64,000 nt of DNA from the NCBI RefSeq assembly GCF_900215205.1, contig NZ_OBDY01000003.1, positions 481,260 to 545,259 on the forward strand, in the 5' to 3' direction. Shown here in pieces: positions 58,142 to 64,000 of the stretch. The notes under the pieces are model-generated. The model worked only from the letters and a program-made list of their open reading frames with translations, made no database searches and had not been told where the DNA came from. The translations under genes were made by a program, and so were the position numbers. Source of the stretch: Paractinoplanes atraurantiacus. Its GTDB lineage: Bacteria; Actinomycetota; Actinomycetes; Mycobacteriales; Micromonosporaceae. Numbering within the stretch: the first letter of the stretch is position 1; every line of letters begins with the position of its first letter.

Positions 58142-59431
58142 GTGGCACGGATCGGCGACGGCGGCGACCTACTGAAGTGCTCCTTCTGTGGGAAGAGCCA
58201 GAAGCAGGTCAAGAAGCTCATCGCGGGCCCCGGGGTCTATATCTGCGACGAGTGCATCGACCTCTGCAACGAGATCATCGAGGAAGAGCTGGCCGAGACC
58301 GGCGAGGTGAAGTGGGAAGAGCTTCCCAAGCCGATGGAGATCTGCCAGTTCCTCGACCAGTACGTGGTGGGCCAGGAACAGGCCAAGAAGGCCTTGTCCG
58401 TGGCCGTCTACAACCACTACAAGCGGATTCAGGCCGAGTCGAGCGGCGCCCCCGGCGCGGGCAGCGACGTCGAGGTGGCCAAGTCCAACATCATGCTCAT
58501 CGGCCCCACCGGCTGCGGCAAGACGCACCTGGCCCAGACGCTCGCGCGGATGCTCAACGTCCCGTTCGCGATCGCCGACGCCACCGCGCTGACCGAGGCC
58601 GGCTATGTCGGTGAGGATGTCGAGAACATCCTGCTCAAGCTCATTCAGGCCGCCGACTACGACGTGAAGCGGGCCGAGCAGGGCATCATCTACATCGACG
58701 AGGTCGACAAGATCGCCCGCAAGAGCGAAAACCCGTCGATCACCCGCGACGTCTCCGGTGAGGGCGTCCAGCAGGCCCTGCTCAAGATCCTCGAGGGCAC
58801 TGTGGCCAACGTGCCGCCGCAGGGTGGCCGCAAGCACCCTCACCAGGAGTTCATCCAGATCGACACGACGAACGTGCTGTTCATCGTGGGCGGCGCCTTC
58901 GCCGGTCTGGACCGCATCATCGAGTCCCGCGTCGGCCACGGCGGTGTCGGCTTCGGCGCCAACCTCCGCTCGATCACCGAGCGCAAGACCGACGACATCT
59001 TCGGCAAGGTCATGCCGGAGGACATGCTGAAATTCGGCCTGATTCCGGAGTTCATCGGCCGTCTGCCGGTCATCACCACGGTGCGCAACCTCGACCGCGA
59101 GGCGCTCATCAAGATCCTCACCGAGCCGCGCAACGCGTACGTGAAGCAGTACCAGCGCCTGTTCGAGCTCGACGGCGTCGAGCTCGAGTTCGACCAGGGC
59201 GCGCTCGAGGCCATCGCCGACCAGGCCATGCTGCGCGGCACGGGCGCCCGCGGCCTCCGCGCCATCATGGAAGAGGTCCTGCTTTCCGTGATGTACGAGG
59301 TCCCGAGCAACCCCGACGCCGCCCGCGTGGTCATCACCCGCGAGGTCGTCCTCGAAAACGTCAACCCCACGATCGTCCCGCGCGAGTTCGTCGGCCGCCG
59401 CCGCCGCGAGCGCGAGGAGAAATCCGCCTGA
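58142..59431 (+). CDS. clpX: ATP-dependent Clp protease ATP-binding subunit ClpX
   Basis: Encodes 429 residues from GTG 58142 with AAGGAG upstream. The N-terminal zinc-binding domain has [30 protein letters not shown] (four cysteines). The AAA+ domain has [15 protein letters not shown] (Walker A), [13 protein letters not shown] (Walker B), the RKS and [10 protein letters not shown] pore loops, and [11 protein letters not shown] with the IGF-type loop. It unfolds substrates and feeds ClpP1P2. Length is typical. Confidence 0.97.
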   Translation: MARIGDGGDLLKCSFCGKSQKQVKKLIAGPGVYICDECIDLCNEIIEEELAETGEVKWEELPKPMEICQFLDQYVVGQEQAKKALSVAVYNHYKRIQAESSGAPGAGSDVEVAKSNIMLIGPTGCGKTHLAQTLARMLNVPFAIADATALTEAGYVGEDVENILLKLIQAADYDVKRAEQGIIYIDEVDKIARKSENPSITRDVSGEGVQQALLKILEGTVANVPPQGGRKHPHQEFIQIDTTNVLFIVGGAFAGLDRIIESRVGHGGVGFGANLRSITERKTDDIFGKVMPEDMLKFGLIPEFIGRLPVITTVRNLDREALIKILTEPRNAYVKQYQRLFELDGVELEFDQGALEAIADQAMLRGTGARGLRAIMEEVLLSVMYEVPSNPDAARVVITREVVLENVNPTIVPREFVGRRRREREEKSA

Positions 59432-59444
59432 CTTTCGCTTGATG

Positions 59445-59480
59445 CCGCCGTCTCTCGCTGTGAGAGACGGCGGTTTTTTC
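59445..59480 (+). terminator. Rho-independent terminator of clpX
   Basis: CCGCCGTCTCTC and GAGAGACGGCGG perfect 12-bp stem, loop GCTGT, then TTTTTTC. It also serves as the 3' boundary against the convergent gene at 59536. Confidence 0.95.
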
Positions 59481-59535
59481 TGTACGGGTGCACAACCGCC
59501 CCAACCGCAAGAATCCCGGCACCGCTGCGGCCGGC

Positions 59536-60462
59536 TCATTGCATGGCGGTGCCTGGCGGATGGCGGGCGTCTCGGGGGCACGCGAAGACGTACAGCGAAT
59601 AGCCCCGGCCTATCACCACGTCCGTGGGAGTGCGGGGAGTTCCGTCGTCCTCGCTGGACGCCGCGGTGATCAGCAGCTTCATCGGGCTGCCGCATGTCGC
59701 GCAGTCGACCGCGTGCCAGTCGCTCAGCGACCAACTGGCGAACCCGCCGGCCTTCCACCCGGGCGCCACCGACAGGTCGTCGTCGTAGTCGAGCCCGTGC
59801 CGGTCCGCCCACCGCTCGGCCTGGGCCCGCAGCTCGTCCGGCAGGAGCGCGTCGTACTCGTGCTCCCGCACCACTTCGGGCCGGACCACACACGGTGTCG
59901 CCAGATAGTCCTCGTTGACGACCGCCGGCTGCGGCACGCTCCCGAGCGTCACCCCGACGTCCCCGGCCCGCCGCCACCGAAACTCCACCCGCGGGTTGTA
60001 GCCCGTCGACTCATGATCGAGCGGGCACCACAGCACCTGGAGAAGGTCCGCGTCTTCCGGCCAGTCGATGCCCGGCACGTCCCGCCGATACAACTGAGCC
60101 ACCGGCACGAGCGCGATCGGCCGGCGCGCCGCCGCATGCGGCTCCGAGTAGTCGTATCCCGGCAGTTCGGCCCGCTCGGCGTCGGTCACCTCATACGGCT
60201 TCCCGGTGGCCGCGGCCCGCGCCTGTGCCGCCGCGTAGATCCGCCGCTGCCGCCACACCGTCTCGACGGTCAGGAGCCGATCGAGATAGTGGTCGTCGTC
60301 GGCGCAGTGGGGCCACGCCTCGCCGGCCGGCCACAGCAGAGGCCCGCCCACCGAGCTTTCCGCCGCTGACGGCTCTCCCGGCGCCGGCCGCAGCCGGGTG
60401 GCGTCCCGGGCGTACTCCCGCAGCCCCGGAACCGCTTCCTCGATCTCGGCCCGCCGTGTCAC
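59536..60462 (-). CDS. Conserved hypothetical protein with CxxC motif, PadR operon
   Basis: Encodes 308 residues from GTG 60462, coupled to the PadR stop (GTGA). It has no signal or membrane helix. Conserved patches include PLLWPAGEAWPHCADDDHYL, LVPVAQLYRRDVPGIDWPED and LLQVLWCPLDHESTGYNPRVEFRW, then CATCGSPMKLLITAASSED with a CxxC pair that could bind zinc. It looks like a DUF1963-type or unrelated actinomycete family; I cannot name it. It is co-transcribed with the PadR regulator. Confidence 0.8.
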   Translation of the reverse strand: MTRRAEIEEAVPGLREYARDATRLRPAPGEPSAAESSVGGPLLWPAGEAWPHCADDDHYLDRLLTVETVWRQRRIYAAAQARAAATGKPYEVTDAERAELPGYDYSEPHAAARRPIALVPVAQLYRRDVPGIDWPEDADLLQVLWCPLDHESTGYNPRVEFRWRRAGDVGVTLGSVPQPAVVNEDYLATPCVVRPEVVREHEYDALLPDELRAQAERWADRHGLDYDDDLSVAPGWKAGGFASWSLSDWHAVDCATCGSPMKLLITAASSEDDGTPRTPTDVVIGRGYSLYVFACPRDARHPPGTAMQ

Positions 60463-60986
60463 GCCGTCCCGTCCTCCCCGCCGCGCAACCGCTGAAGCAC
60501 CAGCTCGGTCCATTGGATGTTCTGCTGCTCGTACATGATCCCGGCCATAAGCGTCAGATACGGCCCCAGGTCGTCGCCGCTCTCGGCGAGCAGCCGCTCG
60601 TAGCCCGCCAGTTTCTCCCGCGACCGCGCAAGTCGCGCTTCGGCTCCCGCGACGAGCGCGCCGGCATCGCCCGATTCGACCGCCTGGAGCTTCACCAGGA
60701 ACTCGTCCCGGATGGCCGCGGGCCGGGCCGGCTCCCGGACGAACTCCCGCAGGGCCTGGTGTCCGGCCGCGGTCAGGGTGAAGACCCGCTTGGTCGGCCG
60801 GCGGCGCTGCTCGACCACGCGCGCCTCGACCAGCCCGTCGCGCTCGAGTCTCTCCAGGTCGCGGTAGAGCTGCTGCGGTGTGGCCGACCAGAAGTCCGCG
60901 ACCGCCACATCGAAGCGCTTGGCCAGCTCGTAACCCGACGCCTCGCCGCGAGACAGCGCCGCCAGCACCGCATGTCGCAACGACAT
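60459..60986 (-). CDS. PadR family regulator
   Basis: Encodes 175 residues. ATG 60986 is preferred because GGGAGG lies 9 bases upstream; an in-frame ATG 33 bases earlier is possible. It has SLRHAVLAALSRGEASGYELAKRFDVAVADFWSATPQQLYRDLERLERDGLVEARVVEQRRRPTKRVFTLTAAGHQALREFV, the PadR winged helix, followed by the Vir-like helical dimer domain. It diverges from the NTF2-like gene at 61058 across 71 bp that hold an inverted repeat. Confidence 0.93.
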   Translation of the reverse strand: MSLRHAVLAALSRGEASGYELAKRFDVAVADFWSATPQQLYRDLERLERDGLVEARVVEQRRRPTKRVFTLTAAGHQALREFVREPARPAAIRDEFLVKLQAVESGDAGALVAGAEARLARSREKLAGYERLLAESGDDLGPYLTLMAGIMYEQQNIQWTELVLQRLRGGEDGTA

Positions 60987-61026
60987 CTGGACAGCCTCCC
61001 GTGTCCGGGCTAGCGTCATGCCTACC

Positions 61027-61044
61027 TATTCAACTTGTTGAGTA
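61027..61044. promoter_or_regulatory. Candidate PadR operator
   Basis: TATTCAAC-TT-GTTGAGTA: 8-bp arms with one mismatch around a 2-base centre, in the divergent promoter region. PadR sites often contain such ATxxx-rich dyads. Confidence 0.6.
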
Positions 61045-61057
61045 TAGGGGCCTTCTC

Positions 61058-61444
61058 GTGACCGCAGTCCACCCCTTCCGCGCCGCCGTGGAGTCGGGCG
61101 ACATCGCCGCCGCCATCGCCCTCCTGGACGACGACGTCGTCTTCCACAGCCCCGTGGTCTACAAGCCTTACGTGGGCCGCGCCGCCGTAGCCGAGATCCT
61201 GCGCGCCGTGGTCCAGGTCTTCGAAGACTTCCGCTACACCCGCGAGATCAGCACCCCCGGCGCCCTGGACCACGCCCTCGTCTTCCGCGCCCGCATAGGC
61301 GACCGCGACCTGGAGGGCTGCGACTTCATCCACCAGACCGCCGACGGCCGCATAGCCGAGCTGACCGTCATGGTCCGCCCCTTGTCAGCCACCCTGGCCT
61401 TGGCCGAGTCGATGAAGGCCCGCCTGACCCAGCCGTCGGCCTGA
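61058..61444 (+). CDS. SnoaL/NTF2-like protein
   Basis: Encodes 128 residues from GTG 61058. AVHPFRAAVESGDIAAAIALLDDDVVFHSPVVYKPYVGRAAVAEILRAVVQVFEDFRYTREI and DFIHQTADGRIAELTVMVRPLSAT give an NTF2-like ring-barrel. Function unknown; such proteins often hydrolyse or isomerise small molecules or bind a ligand. It is controlled by PadR by position. Confidence 0.88.
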   Translation: MTAVHPFRAAVESGDIAAAIALLDDDVVFHSPVVYKPYVGRAAVAEILRAVVQVFEDFRYTREISTPGALDHALVFRARIGDRDLEGCDFIHQTADGRIAELTVMVRPLSATLALAESMKARLTQPSA

Positions 61445-61475
61445 CCCGGCGCCCGGCGTCGTTCGAGGAGCGCGC

Positions 61476-61958
61476 GTGGACGACGGAGCCGTCGGTGAAG
61501 TGGAGGTCAGCGCCGAGGCCGTGGCTCTGGCCGGCCTCGAGCCGGTCCACTACCGGGAGGGGTTCGGTTTCACGACACGGGAGAGGTTGAGCGCCGAGGC
61601 GTGGGCCCGGCGGATCCTGGAAGGGTCGTCCTGGTCGCAGCGGGCCAAGATGCTCGCCGCCTGGCGGCTGCTCGGCGTCGGCCTGGCGCCGCTGAAGGCG
61701 CCCGGACAGGTGCTCGGCTGGCGGATCCAGCGCAGCGACCCGGAAGTGGTCGTCCTGGCCGTCCGGGCGGCCGCCGGTTGCAGCGTCCGCCTGGTGCTCC
61801 GAGCCGAGCCCGGCCGGGTCACCCACGCCATGCTCGTCCGCTACGACACCGTCCTGGGCCGTCTTGTCTGGACGAGGTTCGCCCCCGCCCACCGCCGCTT
61901 CTACGTCGACCTTCTCGACCGCGCCCGGCGTGCTGGTCATGAACCGCTCCCCTCCTGA
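61476..61958 (+). CDS. DUF2867-like hypothetical protein
   Basis: Encodes 160 residues from GTG 61476. Cytosolic, no membrane segment. It reads LAGLEPVHYREGFGFTTRERLSAEAWARRILEGSSWSQRAKMLAAWRLLG, later GWRIQRSDPEVVVLAVRAAAGCSVRLVLRAEPGR and LVWTRFAPAHRRFYVDLLDRA. This is similar to the DUF2867 proteins of actinomycetes. Function unknown. It follows the NTF2-like gene by 31 bp. Confidence 0.78.
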   Translation: MDDGAVGEVEVSAEAVALAGLEPVHYREGFGFTTRERLSAEAWARRILEGSSWSQRAKMLAAWRLLGVGLAPLKAPGQVLGWRIQRSDPEVVVLAVRAAAGCSVRLVLRAEPGRVTHAMLVRYDTVLGRLVWTRFAPAHRRFYVDLLDRARRAGHEPLPS

Positions 61959-61978
61959 AGTGCCCTCACTCAGTAAGA

Positions 61979-62013
61979 CGCTTCGAGGACGCCGAGTTGC
62001 TTACCTCGAAGCG
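61979..62013. repeat. Inverted repeat before the nitrilase-family gene
   Basis: CGCTTCGAGG and CCTCGAAGCG pair perfectly with a 15-base loop; AAG/CTT shoulders add three bases with one extra. No T-run. Could be a terminator for 61476 or a protein site. Confidence 0.6.
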
Positions 62014-62098
62014 GCTTGGTGGGAGGGAGGGGAGCGGGGCTCATCCCGTACACACGAAGGCCTTGGGTGTTGGTTGTGAGCGCTCGTAGGCTGCACTC

Positions 62099-62896
62099 AT
62101 GCGCGTTGCGGTGTGTCAGCTGAATGCCAGGGACGATCGGGAGAAGAACCTGGCTACGGCCCGGGAGTTGCTCGAACGGGCGGCCGCGGGTGGGGCTCAG
62201 CTGGCCGTCCTGCCGGAGTACGTGGACTACCTGGGCCCGGGGGACGGTGCGCCCAAGGCCGAGGGCGTGGACGGTGAGTTCGCCGGCTTCTTCGCGCGGG
62301 CGGCTCGGGAGCTCGGGATCTGGGTGCATGCGGGGTCGTTCCACGAGAGCGGGCCGGACGCGCGCCGTACGTACAACACCTCTCTGGTCTTCTCTCCCTC
62401 GGGCGAGCTTGCGGCGCGCTATCGCAAGATTCATCTGTACGACGTGGAGATCGCCGGACGGGTCTCCTACCAGGAGTCCCGGTCGGTCGCGCCGGGGGAC
62501 GAGACCGTGGTCGCGGAGATCGCCGGCGTGCGGACCGGGCTGTCGATCTGTTACGACCTGCGGTTCCCGGAGCTCTACCGGCGGCTGGCGGTGGAGGGAC
62601 AGGCGCGGGTCCTGGTGGTGCCGGCCGCGTTCATGATGCATACGGGGCGGGACCACTGGGAGGTTCTGCTGCGGGCCCGCGCGATCGAGAACCAGTGCTA
62701 CGTGGTGGCGGCGGGACAGATCGGAGACCACGAGCCGGGGCGTACGTGTTTCGGGCGGAGCATGATCGTCGACCCGTGGGGGACCGTGGTGGCTCAGGCT
62801 CCGGACGAGGTGGGCGTGGTGAGTGCGGACATCGATCTGGGGCGGCTCGAGCGCATTCGTCAGGAGCTTCCGAGCCTGGCCAACCGCCGGCTCTGA
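62099..62896 (+). CDS. Carbon-nitrogen hydrolase (nitrilase superfamily, omega-amidase/NIT2-like)
   Basis: Encodes 265 residues from ATG 62099. Catalytic triad segments: AVLPEYVDYLG (Glu), YRKIHLYDVE (Lys), GLSICYDLRFPELYR (Cys). Additional IENQCYVVAAGQ and GRSMIVDPWGTVV are typical. It likely cleaves an amide such as deaminated glutathione or a mycothiol-related amide in the cytosol. Length normal. The gene is alone, ending 17 bp from the convergent small membrane protein gene. Confidence 0.93.
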   Translation: MRVAVCQLNARDDREKNLATARELLERAAAGGAQLAVLPEYVDYLGPGDGAPKAEGVDGEFAGFFARAARELGIWVHAGSFHESGPDARRTYNTSLVFSPSGELAARYRKIHLYDVEIAGRVSYQESRSVAPGDETVVAEIAGVRTGLSICYDLRFPELYRRLAVEGQARVLVVPAAFMMHTGRDHWEVLLRARAIENQCYVVAAGQIGDHEPGRTCFGRSMIVDPWGTVVAQAPDEVGVVSADIDLGRLERIRQELPSLANRRL

Positions 62897-62912
62897 GTCG
62901 ATGTTGCCGGGG

Positions 62913-63128
62913 TCACAGGAGCTGCACTAAGTAACTGACCACTGTCAGTCCGATTACGGCGCCTCCGGCCATGAGCATGGCGCCGCCCATCCGGGACGGA
63001 CCTCTCATGACCAGCTTCCGTACGGACAGAACGACCGTGACCAGCACAAGCGCGCCGATCACGAACTGCCAGAACGGGATCATCATGTCGGTCAGAGCGT
63101 CGGCTGCCAGCGTCGCGGAAGCACCCAT
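62913..63128 (-). CDS. Small two-helix membrane protein
   Basis: Encodes 71 residues from ATG 63128. Two membrane helices (MIPFWQFVIGALVLVTVVLSV and GGAMLMAGGAVIGLTVVSYLVQLL) with a short basic loop (RKLVMRGPSRM). It is conserved in appearance but I cannot name it. It is convergent with the nitrilase-family gene, which favours a real gene. Confidence 0.72.
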   Translation of the reverse strand: MGASATLAADALTDMMIPFWQFVIGALVLVTVVLSVRKLVMRGPSRMGGAMLMAGGAVIGLTVVSYLVQLL

Positions 63129-63355
63129 GAGCCCACTCTTTCACGGTCAAAGGCTCGTTTGGGCGGTCTCGCGGCACCGGTGGGCACGGGGGTCGATTTG
63201 CCTGCGCGGCCTCGGGTCGCGTAACTTTCTCCCTGCCCACGGGAAACCGGGACGGAACGGAGCGAAAGCGACGGGCCGGATCAAGACCTCGGGGGTACGC
63301 GGTAAGCTTGCTCAGCACTTCGGTGGTGAGCCGGGCGAGATCGGAACAAGGCAAC

Positions 63356-63384
63356 TTGCGCCGATGGAAACGACCGGGTAGAGT
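63356..63384 (+). promoter_or_regulatory. Candidate rrn promoter
   Basis: -35 TTGCGC (63356-63361), a 17-bp spacer, then -10 TAGAGT (63379-63384), consistent with sigma-70/HrdB-type promoters. The transcript would run into the 16S leader. Confidence 0.6.
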
Positions 63385-63507
63385 TACCGGGCCGGACAGG
63401 AGCCGGGCGGACGGATCGCTGAGCGATCGAGTCGGCCGGTCTGTGGGCCACCTTCACGAATCACCCGCTTAGCGGCGGGTTCGAAGCGTGAGGAAAACTT
63501 GGGCGGT

Positions 63508-63536
63508 GCAAGCAAGATCCTAGATCTTGCGCTTGC
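63508..63536 (+). other. Leader hairpin in the pre-16S RNA
   Basis: GCAAGATC, CTA, GATCTTGC (63512-63530) form an 8-bp stem, with an outer GCAAGC/GCTTGC pair. It may be a processing or antitermination structure. Confidence 0.5.
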
Positions 63537-63719
63537 GGAGCCGACCAGGTAAGTTTGAGCGGTTGCCCCGGAGCAGTCAGCCGGGTAGCGGTTGTTCTTT
63601 GAGAACTCAACAGGGTGCTTGATAAGCCAGTGCCAATTAAGTAATACCCCGGCCAGCTTTATGCTGGTGGGAAATTCCTTTGGCAACACTTATGTTGCCG
63701 GGACGCTTTTCCACAGTTT

Positions 63720-64000
63720 TTGTTGGAGAGTTTGATCCTGGCTCAGGACGAACGCTGGCGGCGTGCTTAACACATGCAAGTCGAGCGGAAAGGCCCTTCG
63801 GGGTACTCGAGCGGCGAACGGGTGAGTAACACGTGAGTAACCTGCCCTGGACTTTGGGATAACCCTCGGAAACGGGGGCTAATACCGAATACAACCTCTC
63901 ACTGCATGGTGTGGGGGTGGAAAGTTTTTCGGTCTGGGATGGGCTCGCGGCCTATCAGCTTGTTGGTGGGGTGATGGCCTACCAAGGCGACGACGGGTAG
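63720..64000 (+). rRNA. 16S ribosomal RNA, 5' part (runs off the window)
   Basis: TTGTTGGAGAGTTTGATCCT is the start of a 16S gene and matches E. coli positions 4 on, so the 5' end is placed near 63720. GGACGAACGCTGGCGGCGTG and the GAGCGGAAAGGCCCTTCGGG variable region read as an actinobacterium close to Actinoplanes. About 281 bases are visible. Confidence 0.97.

Larger units (their letters stand above)
63129..63719 (+). promoter_or_regulatory. rRNA operon promoter and leader region
   Basis: About 590 bp without protein genes. It holds candidate promoters (TTGCCT-18-TAACTT at 63198-63227 and TTGCGC-17-TAGAGT at 63356-63384), an RNA hairpin (63508-63536) and the actinobacterial pre-16S leader element TTGTTCTTTGAGAACTCAAC (about 63592-63611), then the leader hairpins before 16S. 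Confidence 0.85.

Noticed and set aside
62913..63128. A toxin of a type I or II toxin-antitoxin pair
   Set aside because: Two helices alone are not enough, and no antitoxin gene or antisense RNA is visible.

Overview
The window is high-GC actinobacterial chromosome. GTG and TTG starts are common, genes overlap by ATGA/GTGA, and the last ~280 bp are the 5' end of a 16S rRNA gene of actinobacterial type. A tRNA-Gly/tRNA-Pro pair next to tig-clpP1-clpP2-clpX, an EttA-thioesterase pair, mycothiol-type enzymes and many conserved actinobacterial hypothetical genes point to the Micromonosporaceae, most likely an Actinoplanes-like organism. That placement is inferred from gene content and the short 16S start, not from a database search.

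Layout. 1-15.8 kb: the end of an ATP-dependent DNA ligase, a SURF1-like protein with a repeat tail, and cobalamin/sirohaem genes (a CobB-like protein, a CobC-like aminotransferase, cobT, fused cobA/cysG). A class A penicillin-binding protein and a TIGR03086 protein interrupt the cobalamin genes. Then come otsA, ettA and a thioesterase operon. 15.8-34.8 kb: ordinary accessory and housekeeping genes, including a beta-propeller secreted protein, truncated haemoglobin, MFS, MscS, HNH nuclease, class F sortase with a surface-protein partner, DUF5130, Uma2, pepN, a DsbA-like mycothiol enzyme, DUF1015, esterase, rpiB, an Eis-like acetyltransferase and an SDR. 34.8-40.4 kb: a compact minus-strand catabolic operon (GntR, allophanate hydrolase, two tandem isochorismatase-fold hydrolases, an NCS2-like permease, an AtzH-like protein). 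It reads as a biuret/triuret nitrogen-scavenging pathway. 40.4-43.7 kb: ArsR/SRPBCC and two PH-domain membrane proteins.

44.1-54.8 kb is a 10.7-kb genomic island. Its ends are a 42-bp perfect direct repeat of the 3' half of tRNA-Gly(UCC). The complete tRNA lies at the right end and an orphan half at the left end. The island has no integrase. It carries a TetR, three related FAD monooxygenases, a SnoaL-like protein, a 14-TM DHA2 efflux pump, a second TetR, a MarR and three small redox or membrane genes. This layout suggests a drug-modification-plus-efflux or small-molecule tailoring module under local repressor control, and it is the most interesting part of the window.

54.8-59.5 kb: tRNA-Gly, tRNA-Pro, trigger factor and the Clp protease genes. 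59.5-63.1 kb: a PadR-regulated pair, an NTF2-like protein, a nitrilase-family hydrolase and small genes. 63.1-64.0 kb: the rrn promoter and leader, then 16S rRNA running off the window. Several proteins carry in-frame minisatellite-like tails or inserts (SURF1, CobB-like, PBP, sortase, a PH protein, a hypothetical at 31.2 kb). Three convergent gene ends share a dispersed intergenic repeat.
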